Assembly (NCBI GenBank): GCA_965229335.1
Contig: OZ245874.1
Span: 2,418,001-2,482,000, forward strand
Reading direction: 5' to 3'
DNA from: JAFKFH01 sp017307375
Lineage (GTDB): Bacteria; Pseudomonadota; Alphaproteobacteria; Ferrovibrionales; Ferrovibrionaceae
Length of the DNA stretch: 64,000 nt
The notes below the pieces were generated by a model. The model did not search any database and was not told the origin of the DNA. It worked only from the letters and a program-made list of their open reading frames with translations. Below, one piece after another: positions 16,636-25,285 of this stretch (position 1 is its first letter; the number at the start of each line of letters is the position of its first letter). Position numbers and translations under genes: made by a program.

Positions 16636-17247
16636 TCAGAACTCGATGCCGGGCTGGGCCTTCACCCCGTCGCGGAAGGGGTGCTTGACCAGCGTCATCT
16701 CGGTCACCAGGTCGGCGGCATCGATCAGCCCCTGCGGCGCGTTGCGGCCGGTGATGATGACATGCTGGTCGGCCGGGCGGCTGCCCACGACGTCGAGGAC
16801 TTCGTCGAGCGGCAGGTAGTCGTTGCGCAGGACGATATTCAGCTCGTCCAGCACCACCATGCGGATCGCCGGATCGGCGATGAAGCGCCGCGCCTGTTCC
16901 CAGGCGGCGCGGGCGGCGCGGATGTCGCGTTCCCGATCCTGGGTTTCCCAGGTGAAGCCTTCGCCCATCGCGTGGATCTCGACGGCCTCCGGAAACTTCT
17001 GCAGCAGGTCGCGCTCACCGGTCGACCACGGACCCTTGACGAACTGGACGACGCCGATCCTGAACCCGTGGGTGATCGCGCGCATCACCATGCCGAAGGC
17101 TGCCGTGGACTTGCCCTTGCCCTTGCCGGTATGGACGATCAGCAGGCCCTTCTCGATCGTCTTGCCGTCGATGATCTTGTCATGCGCCGCCTTCAGCTTC
17201 TTCATCTTCTCGGCATGGCGGGCGTTTAGGTCGGTCTCGTCGCTCAT
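16636..17247 (-). CDS. cobO: Cob(I)yrinic acid a,c-diamide adenosyltransferase CobO
   Basis: CobO transfers the adenosyl group of ATP to the Co(I) corrin. The 203-residue product has the Walker A HTGKGKGKSTAAFG (39-52), VVQFVKG, WETQDRERD and the Walker B-like VVLDELNIVL, all standard in the CobA/CobO family. It follows cobN by 9 bases in the riboswitch operon. Confidence 0.95.
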   Translation of the reverse strand: MSDETDLNARHAEKMKKLKAAHDKIIDGKTIEKGLLIVHTGKGKGKSTAAFGMVMRAITHGFRIGVVQFVKGPWSTGERDLLQKFPEAVEIHAMGEGFTWETQDRERDIRAARAAWEQARRFIADPAIRMVVLDELNIVLRNDYLPLDEVLDVVGSRPADQHVIITGRNAPQGLIDAADLVTEMTLVKHPFRDGVKAQPGIEF

Positions 17248-17256
17248 GGCGTTCCC

Positions 17257-20200
17257 TCACTGGGCAAGGCTGTGCAGATGATCATGCGCCGAATTGCGCG
17301 CCGGCCGCCACAGGCCGCGCGTTATGGCCTCGGCCAGGCGGCGGGCGATGTCGCGCCGTGCCGCCGGATTGTCGCGGGCCAGAAAGTCGCTGATCTCGGG
17401 ATCGACCAGATAGGCGTCGTAGATCAGGTCGAAATGGACAGGGGCCACCGCGCCGGTCAGCGCGGCGAAGTTGAACAGGTTGTCGACCGTCGCGGCGAGT
17501 TCGGCGCCGCCCTTGTAGCCGTGGCCGCGGATCGCCTTCAGCCATTTCGGGTTGACGGCCCGGCCGCGCAGCGCCAGCGCGATCTCTTCCTCCAGCTTGC
17601 GGATGACCGGCCGGTCGGGCCGCGAATGGTCATTGTGGTAGAGCACCGGACGCCGGCCGGACAAGGCGGTCGCCGCGGCGCTCAATCCGCCCTGGAATTC
17701 GGCGAAGTCGGCGGAATCGAGCAGGTCGAATTCCCGCGCGTCCTGGTTCTGGACCACCACGTCGGTCCTGGCCACGAGGCGTTCGAAGGCGGCCCGGGCT
17801 GAAACGCCCTCGATGCCCGCGCCATAGGCGTAGCCCGAGGTCGCGAGATAGGCTTCGGCGAGATCGCCGATCTCCTGCCAGTCGCCGGCGGACAGGCGCC
17901 GCTCGATCCCCGCGCCATAGTCGCCCGGGCGGTTGCCGAAGATGCGATGGCCCGGGCTGGCGGCCAGCGGATTGGAGTCCGGCGGCTCGTCCAGCGCCGC
18001 CACTGCCGAAAGCGCCGAATCGAGCAGGTCGATCTGGGTGGGGAAGGCATCGCGGAAAAAGCCGGAGATGCGAAACAGGATATCGATGCGCGGCCGGCCG
18101 AGTTCGCCCAGCGGGACGATCTCGAAACCGGTGACGCGCCGCGACGAGGCTTCCCACAGCGGCTGGACGCCGATCAACGCCAGCGCCTGGGCGATGTCGT
18201 CGCCGCCGGTTCGCATGTTGGCCGTGCCCCAGGCGGAAATCGCCATCTGCCGCGGCCAGGAGCCGTGCTCCTGGACATAGGCCTGGACCAGCCGGTCGGC
18301 CGACAATTTGCCCAGCCGCCAGGCTGCCTCGGTCGGCACCGTCCGGCTGTCCAGCCCGTAGAAGTTGCGGCCGGTCGGCAGCACGTCGAGGCGGCCGCGG
18401 GTCGGCGCGCCCGATGGGCCGGGCGGAACGAAGCGGCCGTCCAGCGCCGCCAGCAGCCCCGCGATCTCGGCCCGGCCGCAGGCATCGAGGCGCGGCAGGA
18501 CCGTGCGGCGCAATTCGTCGAGGACCATGGCGGTCGCGGTCCATCCCGGTTCGGGCGTCCGGCCCTCGACCAATGCGGCGGCCAGGGCCTCCAGGTGCTC
18601 GACCACATCGCCGTTGCTGCGGCAGCCGGCGATCGCCGGGCCGGCCCAACGCGCGCCGAGCGTGCAGTCCAGCGGATCGAACGGAGCCAGGCCCAGATCG
18701 CCGGCCAGCGCGCGCAGCAGCGAGGCGTTGGGGCCCCGGCCGTCGCCGCGCGGCACGCGCAGCAGCGCCACGGCAAGGTCGCGGCGCTGGCGACCGGCGG
18801 GGCTGGTGCCGAAGACATGCAGCCCGTCGCGGATCTGCAGCTCCTTCAGTTCGCACAGGAAATTGTCGAGCTTTTCCAGCGCCACGTCGGCCTCGTCGGC
18901 CGCGGCGATGCCGCAGTCGCGATCGAGACCGGCAAGTCTCGCGGCGTCGAGAATGCGGCCCTTCAGGTCGCGGGCCCGGCGCGGATCCAGCCCTGCCGCC
19001 TCGTAATATTCGTCGACCAGCGCCTCGAGGTCCTTCAGCGCGCCATAGCTGTCGGCGCGGGTCAAGGGCGGCGTCAGGTGATCGATGATGACGGCGCCGG
19101 CCCGGCGCTTGGCCTGGGTGCCCTCGCCGGGATCGTTGGCGATGAACGGATAGAGATGGGGCAGGGGGCCCAGCGCGATCTCGGGCCAGCAGTCGGCCGA
19201 CAGTGCCAGGGCCTTGCCGGGCAGCCATTCGAGGTTGCCATGCTTGCCGAGATGGACGATCGCCTGCGCCCCGAAGACCTCGCGCAGCCACAGATAGAAG
19301 GCGAGATAGCCGTGCGGCGGCACCAGCGCGGTATCGTGATGGCTGGTCTTGGGGTCGACCCCATAGCCGCGGGCCGGCTGCAGCCCTAGGACGATATTCC
19401 CAAGAGACACGATCGCCAGGGCGAAGGCGTTGCCGTGGCAGAACGGGTCGCGGCCGGCATCGCCCCAGCGCGCCACGACCGCCTGCCGCAGCGCCTGCGG
19501 CAAGGTGGCGAACCATCGTTCATAGACCGCCAGCGGCAGCGAGATACGGGCCGGCCGCCCCGGGTCCTCGTTGCTGGGGCCGGCGAGCATCCGGGCGACG
19601 ATTGCGGCGCCATCTGCCGGCAGGTCGTCGATGCGGTAGCCGGCCTCGGCCATCGCGGCGAGGATCGCCGCCGCGCTCGCGGGCGTGTCGAGGCCGACGC
19701 CGTTGGCCAGGCGCCCGTCGCTCGACGGATAGTTCGACAGGATCAGGCCGATGCGGCGATCGGCCGGGGCGGTGCGCTGCAGGTGCAACCAGTTGGCGGC
19801 CATCCGGCAGGCGAAGGCGACGCGGTCGGCCCGCGGGCGGTGGCCGACCAGCATCACCTCGGTTCTCTCATCGAAGCCGAGTTCCGCCTTGAACGAGATC
19901 GCGCGGGTCAGGATGCGGCCGTCGAGTTCGGGCAGCGCGACATGCATCGCCAGGTCGCGCGGACCCAAGCCCCGGCCCGATGCGGCCCAGCCGGCCTCGC
20001 TCATCCCGGCGGGGACCAACTGCAGCACCGGCCGGCCGCCGCGGTCGAGCGCCGTGCCGCTCCAGCCCGGTCCCAGCGCCGAGGCGGCGAAGGCGGTGGC
20101 GTTCAGCACGATGCCGGGCGCGGTCCGGCCGAACAGGTCGTCGAGCGCGGCGGTCGCCGCGCGGTCCTTCAGGCTGGTGACGAAGACCGGCAGCGGGTTG

Positions 20201-20892
20201 ATGCCCTGGGCGACCAGTTCCCTGACGACGGCGTCGATCGCCGCGAGATCGTCGCCCTGGACCAGGGCGCGATAGAACACGACGGCGGCGACCGGTGCGC
20301 CCGGCTGCCAGCCGGCCTGCAGCGTCTCCAGGTCGACCGGCCCGGTCCCGGGCAGGTAGATGCCGCAGGGCGGCAGCATCGCCGGTGGCGGCGCTGCCTG
20401 GCCGCGCCCGATCAGGTGGCCGGCATGATGCAGGAAGCGGCGATAGTTCTCGGCCCCGCCGGCAACGAGATAGGACCAGAGCAGCCGGCAGTCTTCGGCG
20501 CCGACGGTCGAGAGCGCCTCGAGCGTCGGATCGCCCTCGGCAGAACCGGGCAGCCAGGCCAGCGCGATACCCTCGCGCCGGGCCAGGCCGCCGACTTCCG
20601 CGACCCCGTGCGGCCAGTAGCCGGTGCCGCCGAGCAGGCGGACTACGATCAGCTTGGCCCGCGCCAGCGTCCGCTCGACATAGACGTCGACAGAGAAATT
20701 GTGGTCGAGCTGCAGCAGGTTGGCGAGGCGCAGGGTAGGCGCGTCCGGACCCAGCTCGGCCTGCGCCCGCGCGAGGCCCGCGATCTCGGTGTCGGCCGAG
20801 CTGAGAAAGACGATGTTGCCGGGACTTTGGCCGAGGTCGACCGGATCGGCGCCATCCTGGATGGTGCCGGCCTGGGCCTTCAGCAGATGCAT
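17257..20892 (-). CDS. cobN: Aerobic cobaltochelatase subunit CobN
   Basis: CobN is the large subunit of the ATP-dependent CobNST complex, which inserts cobalt into hydrogenobyrinic acid a,c-diamide. The 1211-residue length is typical. Diagnostic stretches include LGKHGNLEWLPGKALALS, the FNIRADSYG-type TRADSYGALKDLEALVDEYYEA, GKLSADRLVQAYVQEHG with WGTANMRTGGDDIAQAL, and the C-terminal GHGYKGGAELAATVDNLFNF. The partner genes cobS and cobT are not in the window. It lies 3 bases after cobW. Its presence fixes the pathway as late cobalt insertion. Confidence 0.96.
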   Translation of the reverse strand: MHLLKAQAGTIQDGADPVDLGQSPGNIVFLSSADTEIAGLARAQAELGPDAPTLRLANLLQLDHNFSVDVYVERTLARAKLIVVRLLGGTGYWPHGVAEVGGLARREGIALAWLPGSAEGDPTLEALSTVGAEDCRLLWSYLVAGGAENYRRFLHHAGHLIGRGQAAPPPAMLPPCGIYLPGTGPVDLETLQAGWQPGAPVAAVVFYRALVQGDDLAAIDAVVRELVAQGINPLPVFVTSLKDRAATAALDDLFGRTAPGIVLNATAFAASALGPGWSGTALDRGGRPVLQLVPAGMSEAGWAASGRGLGPRDLAMHVALPELDGRILTRAISFKAELGFDERTEVMLVGHRPRADRVAFACRMAANWLHLQRTAPADRRIGLILSNYPSSDGRLANGVGLDTPASAAAILAAMAEAGYRIDDLPADGAAIVARMLAGPSNEDPGRPARISLPLAVYERWFATLPQALRQAVVARWGDAGRDPFCHGNAFALAIVSLGNIVLGLQPARGYGVDPKTSHHDTALVPPHGYLAFYLWLREVFGAQAIVHLGKHGNLEWLPGKALALSADCWPEIALGPLPHLYPFIANDPGEGTQAKRRAGAVIIDHLTPPLTRADSYGALKDLEALVDEYYEAAGLDPRRARDLKGRILDAARLAGLDRDCGIAAADEADVALEKLDNFLCELKELQIRDGLHVFGTSPAGRQRRDLAVALLRVPRGDGRGPNASLLRALAGDLGLAPFDPLDCTLGARWAGPAIAGCRSNGDVVEHLEALAAALVEGRTPEPGWTATAMVLDELRRTVLPRLDACGRAEIAGLLAALDGRFVPPGPSGAPTRGRLDVLPTGRNFYGLDSRTVPTEAAWRLGKLSADRLVQAYVQEHGSWPRQMAISAWGTANMRTGGDDIAQALALIGVQPLWEASSRRVTGFEIVPLGELGRPRIDILFRISGFFRDAFPTQIDLLDSALSAVAALDEPPDSNPLAASPGHRIFGNRPGDYGAGIERRLSAGDWQEIGDLAEAYLATSGYAYGAGIEGVSARAAFERLVARTDVVVQNQDAREFDLLDSADFAEFQGGLSAAATALSGRRPVLYHNDHSRPDRPVIRKLEEEIALALRGRAVNPKWLKAIRGHGYKGGAELAATVDNLFNFAALTGAVAPVHFDLIYDAYLVDPEISDFLARDNPAARRDIARRLAEAITRGLWRPARNSAHDHLHSLAQ

Positions 20893-20895
20893 GGT

Positions 20896-21921
20896 TCAGG
20901 CGGCGAGGGCTTGGCTGATCGCCGACTGGTCCAAGCCCTTCTCGCCGATCACAACGAGGCGCGTCCGCCGCTCCTCGCCGGCCGCCCAGGCGCGGTCGAA
21001 GAAGCTTTCGACACGCGGCCCGACCGCCTGGACGACGAGGCGCATGTCCTTGCCCGGCACCGCGACGAAGCCTTTCAGCCGCAGGATGTCGTGCCGGGCC
21101 ATGATCGCGGCGATGCGGGCGCTGAGCCCCTGGTCGGACTGCGCGCCGGTTTCGACGACGAAGCTTTCGAAGTCGTCGTGGTCGTGCTCCTCGCCCTCGA
21201 GGTCGTGATGGGAGGGGCGGTTGTCGATATCGCCCTCGGTCGCCGCGGTCAGACCGAGCAGCACCGCAGCGGGCAGCTTGCCGTGGTCGGCATGGACGAG
21301 GCCGGCAGCCGGCCGCGCCTCGGCCCGCACCTGGGCCTCGACCCGCGTCAGCGTCTCGGCGTCGACCAGGTCGGTCTTGTTCAGGATGATCAGGTCGGCG
21401 CAGCCGATCTGATCCTCGAACAGTTCGGCGATCGGCTGGTCGTGGTCCAGTGCCGGATCGGCCCGGCGCTGGGCGGCCAGCGCCGCCTCGTCCTCGGCGA
21501 AGCGGCCGGCGGCTACGGCCGCGGCGTCGATCACGGTGATGACCCCGTCGACGGTCACCCGGGTCTTGACCTCGGGCCAGCGGAAGGCGCGAACCAGCGG
21601 CTGGGGCAGGGCCAGGCCCGATGTCTCGATCACGATGTGCTCGGGCGGGTTCGGCCGGTCCAGCAGCTTTTCCATCGTCGGCACGAAATCGTCGGCCACG
21701 GTGCAGCAGATGCAGCCATTGGCCAGTTCGATGATGTCTTCGTCGCGGCAGGTTTCGTCGCCGCAGCCCTTCAGCAGTTCGCCGTCGACGCCGACATCGC
21801 CGAACTCGTTGACGATCAGCGCGATGCGGCGCCCCTGCGCATTCGAGATCAGGTGGCGGATCAGCGTCGTCTTGCCGGCGCCGAGAAAGCCGGTGATGAC
21901 GGTGGCGGGAATCTTGCTCAT
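20896..21921 (-). CDS. cobW: CobW family GTP-binding metallochaperone
   Basis: CobW is a G3E GTPase, thought to deliver cobalt for corrin synthesis. The 341-residue product has Walker A GFLGAGKTT (11-19), the metal-binding CxCC motif (GCICC, residues 69-73), an ETSGLALP switch, an NKTD guanine-specificity motif, and a His/Asp-rich linker (HHDLEGEEHDHDD) that may bind metal. The C-terminal CobW_C domain includes RLKGFVAVPGKD. ATG 21921 overlaps the cbtA stop, tying it to cobalt uptake genes. Confidence 0.95.
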   Translation of the reverse strand: MSKIPATVITGFLGAGKTTLIRHLISNAQGRRIALIVNEFGDVGVDGELLKGCGDETCRDEDIIELANGCICCTVADDFVPTMEKLLDRPNPPEHIVIETSGLALPQPLVRAFRWPEVKTRVTVDGVITVIDAAAVAAGRFAEDEAALAAQRRADPALDHDQPIAELFEDQIGCADLIILNKTDLVDAETLTRVEAQVRAEARPAAGLVHADHGKLPAAVLLGLTAATEGDIDNRPSHHDLEGEEHDHDDFESFVVETGAQSDQGLSARIAAIMARHDILRLKGFVAVPGKDMRLVVQAVGPRVESFFDRAWAAGEERRTRLVVIGEKGLDQSAISQALAA

Positions 21922-22607
21922 GACCTCGATCCGAAACGGTTGTAGAGGCCGCCGGCCGCCGCGCCGAGGATCAGCCAGAAGACGGCGGCAAGGCCGAGCG
22001 AGGCGGCGGTGAAATGGGCCGCCAGTTCCGGCGGCACGCGGCCCACCCCTTCGGGCGGATGCGGCGCGCCGACCAGATGGGGCAGGACAATCAGTACGAT
22101 CGCCCCGGCGATCAGGGCCCAGTTGCGGGAAAATGCGATGCCCCAAAGGCCGATGGCCGTCGCCGCCGCGGTCGCGATCCACCAGGCCTGGCGGGGGGCC
22201 AGTTCCGCGGCGACCGAGCCGGGCAGTTCCGGCGGCAGGCCGAAGCCCGGTGCCAGGGCGAACACGGCGAACCCGGCCGCGCCCCACAGGAGGCCGCGGC
22301 GCGCATCGACCTCGCGTCCGCGCAGGGCCATGGCGGCGACCAGCAGCAGTGCAAAGCCGACGCCGGTCGAGACGGTGGCGATGCCGGTGAACAGGGCCCG
22401 CCGGGGCCCCTCGATGGCCTCGTCATCGGCCGGCGCGGCGGCCTGGGCACCGTGATGATGCTCGGCCGGGGCGGCCGGCGGCGTCACGGTCTCGAAGGTT
22501 TCGGCGGCGAGGATCAGCGGCGAAGTGACGGCGAGCTGCAATCCCGTCAGGACGAGCCCCGCCAGCAGCCCCGCAATGACGGCGCTTGCAAAGACGCGAT
22601 AGAACAT
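21918..22607 (-). CDS. cbtA: CbtA cobalt transporter subunit
   Basis: The 229-residue membrane protein starts with a helix (FASAVIAGLLAGLVLTGLQL), followed by a His-rich loop (EHHHGA, 50-54) and about four more hydrophobic helices. The GLPPELPGSVAAELAPRQAWW segment is characteristic of CbtA. CbtAB is a B12-regulated candidate cobalt importer first recognised by association with cobalamin riboswitches, as here. It follows cbtB by 7 bases and overlaps cobW. Confidence 0.92.
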   Translation of the reverse strand: MFYRVFASAVIAGLLAGLVLTGLQLAVTSPLILAAETFETVTPPAAPAEHHHGAQAAAPADDEAIEGPRRALFTGIATVSTGVGFALLLVAAMALRGREVDARRGLLWGAAGFAVFALAPGFGLPPELPGSVAAELAPRQAWWIATAAATAIGLWGIAFSRNWALIAGAIVLIVLPHLVGAPHPPEGVGRVPPELAAHFTAASLGLAAVFWLILGAAAGGLYNRFGSRS

Positions 22608-22614
22608 GGCGCCC

Positions 22615-22797
22615 TCAGTGGCAGGGGAACGCCAGGCCGTGCCGGGTATCGTGGGCGGCGTCGTGCAGCGACTGCGAGTGCGAGAAACCGGTCAGGTAGA
22701 CCAGGCCGAGCCCGACGATCAGTGCCGCGGCAATCGCGGCGATACGGTCGGTGAGGGCTTTCGGGGCGGTCTTGACGGTCGTGGTCGCAGTGGTCAT
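22615..22797 (-). CDS. cbtB: CbtB cobalt transporter subunit
   Basis: This 60-residue protein has one transmembrane helix (about 19-38) and a C-terminal tail rich in His (FSHSQSLHDAAHDTRHG, then a terminal Cys-His). This layout is the CbtB signature, the His tail being a likely metal ligand. ATG 22797 has GGAGAGGA just upstream. A longer in-frame extension would run into the riboswitch and is rejected. It is the first gene after the cobalamin riboswitch. Confidence 0.92.
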   Translation of the reverse strand: MTTATTTVKTAPKALTDRIAAIAAALIVGLGLVYLTGFSHSQSLHDAAHDTRHGLAFPCH

Positions 22798-22842
22798 CGG
22801 TCCTCTCCTTCGCCGTCCACCCGACGGCATCACGGTTGCAGC

Positions 22843-23020
22843 CTGCGGCGGCAGGTCTCCTGGCTTGCGGATCGCGGTACCCCGGCCATCACCTTCCCGC
22901 CCGAACCCGGACAGTGGTCGCAGTCGGCCGCGGCACTCACCGCTCACAGTTGCGGGGGCAGCTCCGGCGTTGCCTTGCGGCGCACCGGCATTCCCTTTTC
23001 ACCGCCCGTCCGGGCGGAAC
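22843..23020 (-). ncRNA. Cobalamin (AdoCbl) riboswitch upstream of cbtB
   Basis: On the minus strand this leader contains all the conserved elements in order: GGTGAAAAGGGAATGCCGGTG-type sequence (23003-22983), CCGCAACTGTGAGCGG (22955-22940) preceded by a GCTGCCCC, and the B12 box GCCAGGAGACCTGC (22864-22851), 53 bases before the cbtB ATG. It should repress cbtB-cbtA-cobW-cobN-cobO-ridA when adenosylcobalamin is plentiful. The exact ends are approximate. No clear terminator follows the box, so control of translation is possible. The remaining bases to 23172 hold upstream promoter DNA for both directions, with nothing else recognised. Confidence 0.95.
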
Positions 23021-23172
23021 CGCCAAGTCGCTAGTCGTAACAGATCGGGGGCCGGCTGGAAAGCCGTTGTGCCCGCCGTCACAGCCCGTGCAATCGCCTG
23101 GGCGGCCGATCTCGACGGGACGAGGCCGCTTCGCCATACTCCGCCGCCTGCGACGGTCGAGGAGGCAGGGCA

Positions 23173-24237
23173 ATGGCGCGCGGCTGGGTGAACGAGGCGA
23201 TCCGGCGGATCGAAGCGGACTTCAACCGCTCGGCCGATACCCATCTGCTGCGGCTCGACCTCGCGGGCTTTCCCGGTATCGCCCTCTATTTCAAGGACGA
23301 ATCGACCCATCCGACCGGCAGCCTGAAGCATCGGCTGGCGCGGTCGCTGTTCCTCTACGGGCTGTGCAACGGCCATATCACCGAGGGGCGCGCGATCATC
23401 GAGGCGTCTTCGGGGTCGACGGCGGTTTCCGAGGCCTATTTCGCCCGGCTGCTCGGCCTGCCGTTCTATGCCGTCATGCCGCGGACCACGTCGGCGGAAA
23501 AGATCCAGCTGATCGAGTTCTATGGCGGGCGCTGCCATCTCGTCGACAACGCCGCGCAGATCTACGAAGCCTCGCACCGGCTGGCCGCCGAGACCTCGGG
23601 CCATTTCATGGACCAGTTCACCTATGCCGAGAGGGCGACCGACTGGCGCGGCAACAACAACATCGCCCAGTCGATCTTCGACCAGATGGCGCGCGAGGCC
23701 TCGCCCGACCCGGACTGGATCGTCGTCGGCGCCGGTACCGGCGGCACTTCGGCCACCATCGGCCGCTTCGTCCGCTACAAATGCCTGGCGACCCGGGTCT
23801 GCGTCGTCGATCCCGAGAATTCCGTCTTCCACGACTTCTTCCGTACCCGCGATCGCGGCCTGACCGGCCAGGCCGGCTCGCGTGTCGAGGGCATCGGCCG
23901 GCCCCGGGTCGAACCCTCGTTCCTGCCCGAGATCGTCGATCACATGATCAAGGTGCCCGACGCTGCGTCGTTCGCCGCGATGCGGCTGGTATCGGAACGG
24001 CTGGGGCGGCTGTGCGGCGGGTCGACCGGCACCAACTTCGTCGGCGCGCTGGAGCTGATGTGCGCGATGAAGGCGGCGGGGCGCAAGGGCTCGGTCGTCA
24101 CGCTGCTGTGCGACGGGGGCGAGCGCTACCGCCACACTTACTACGACGACGCCTGGCTTGCCGCGCAGGGCCACGACATGCCGGCGGCGCGTGCCCGCAT
24201 CACCGCCATCCTCGACGATGGCATCTGGCGTTCTTGA
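23173..24237 (+). CDS. PLP-dependent cysteine desulfhydrase-like protein (Cds1 family)
   Basis: The 354-residue protein belongs to the cysteine synthase/beta-synthase fold. PLP-binding Lys52 lies in HPTGSLKHRLA, the substrate loop is ASSGSTAVSEAYFARLLG, and the phosphate-binding loop GAGTGGTSATIG is near 192-203. The opening WVNEAIRRIEADFNRSADTHLL closely matches my memory of mycobacterial Cds1, which releases H2S, pyruvate and ammonia from cysteine. Activity here is inferred. AGGAGG lies a few bases before the ATG. It is divergent from the cbt-cob operon and overlaps the transporter gene that follows by 20 bases. Confidence 0.8.
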   Translation: MARGWVNEAIRRIEADFNRSADTHLLRLDLAGFPGIALYFKDESTHPTGSLKHRLARSLFLYGLCNGHITEGRAIIEASSGSTAVSEAYFARLLGLPFYAVMPRTTSAEKIQLIEFYGGRCHLVDNAAQIYEASHRLAAETSGHFMDQFTYAERATDWRGNNNIAQSIFDQMAREASPDPDWIVVGAGTGGTSATIGRFVRYKCLATRVCVVDPENSVFHDFFRTRDRGLTGQAGSRVEGIGRPRVEPSFLPEIVDHMIKVPDAASFAAMRLVSERLGRLCGGSTGTNFVGALELMCAMKAAGRKGSVVTLLCDGGERYRHTYYDDAWLAAQGHDMPAARARITAILDDGIWRS

Positions 24238-25285
24238 GCGTCTCGGCGGTGCCTGGCGGCGCAGCGATCCCGGCCTCGTCCGGCTGACGCGCGCCGCCGG
24301 CGGGCTGGGCGGCGTCATCGTCGCCGAAGGCATGCTGCATCTTGCCGCGGCCCTGGGTCTCGTCGTGCTGTCGCCGCTGCTGGAAATGGCGGCGGGCCTC
24401 GCCTGCATCGTTACCCATGTCTTCGTCAAATGGCCGCTGCGCCGGGGCAGCCTGCATTGGTTTGCCGCGGCCCTTGCCGTGCTGCTTGCCGCAATCGCGA
24501 TATCGAGCCTGGGGCAGGGCTGGCCGTCCGGGCTGCACCTGTTGCTGCTGGCGCTGGTCGTCGGCGGGTTCATGCTGCGACGCTGGGGCGAGCCGTTCAC
24601 GTCGGCAGGCATGGGCACGTTGATCGTGTTCATGAGCAATCTGTTCAGCCCGGCGCCGCCGGCGCTGCTGCCCGGGACGCTTGCCGCCGCGGCGATCGGT
24701 TGGGCCGTCGCGCTGGGCGTACGGCTGATCCTGCCGCCGCCGTCGCCCCGCCGCGCGCTGGGCGACCAGCTCGAAGCCTGCCGCGCGGCGATCCGCGAGG
24801 GCGTCGCGTTGCTGCCGGGCGTGCTGGCCGCGCCGACCGACGGTGCGGCGACGACCCGGGCGCAGCGGCAGTTGCGCCGGCTGACCCAGGCCCGGCTGGC
24901 CCTGACGACGCTGGCGGGCAGCGGCGACTATGCAGCGGTCGGCCGTGAGATCGCGCTTCGGGTGCATGAGATCGAGACCTCGATGGTCATCGCCGTCGAG
25001 GTGCTCGGGCTCGAATCGATCATCTCGGCCGATCGGCCCCGGGCCTGGCCCGACCCGCTGCGCCGGGCGTTGGCCGACTACATCGCCGCGCTGGACCGCC
25101 ACCTGCGCGCCCGCGGCACGCTGGAGGAATGGCATGCCGCCCGGCGCGAAGGCGGCGAATGGCTGGTCGGCGCGACCGGCGACGAGGAAGCCTCGGCCGC
25201 CTGGTTCTTCCGTGCCGCCCGGGTGATGGCGGCGCTGAGCCGGATCGGCGAAGCCGCCGCGCTGGCGCACGAGGCCTTGTCATGA
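24218..25285 (+). CDS. FUSC-like membrane protein, first of a split pair
   Basis: The 355-residue protein has about six hydrophobic segments in its first 170 residues, then a long helical, Arg/Ala-rich region with no transmembrane segments (about 185-340). That is half the architecture of an aromatic-acid exporter (FUSC/AaeB type). ATG 24218 overlaps the preceding gene by 20 bases; an earlier in-frame ATG (24158) would add an implausible Arg-rich extension. Its stop overlaps the second half gene (ATGA). The family assignment is weaker than for its partner. Confidence 0.65.
   Translation: MASGVLERLGGAWRRSDPGLVRLTRAAGGLGGVIVAEGMLHLAAALGLVVLSPLLEMAAGLACIVTHVFVKWPLRRGSLHWFAAALAVLLAAIAISSLGQGWPSGLHLLLLALVVGGFMLRRWGEPFTSAGMGTLIVFMSNLFSPAPPALLPGTLAAAAIGWAVALGVRLILPPPSPRRALGDQLEACRAAIREGVALLPGVLAAPTDGAATTRAQRQLRRLTQARLALTTLAGSGDYAAVGREIALRVHEIETSMVIAVEVLGLESIISADRPRAWPDPLRRALADYIAALDRHLRARGTLEEWHAARREGGEWLVGATGDEEASAAWFFRAARVMAALSRIGEAAALAHEALS

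Noticed and set aside
19435..21945. 836-codon plus-strand open frame antisense to cobN and cobW
   Set aside because: It is antisense to strongly recognised cobN and cobW, its translation is low-complexity Gly/Arg/Gln/Asp without family motifs, and high-GC codon bias explains it.
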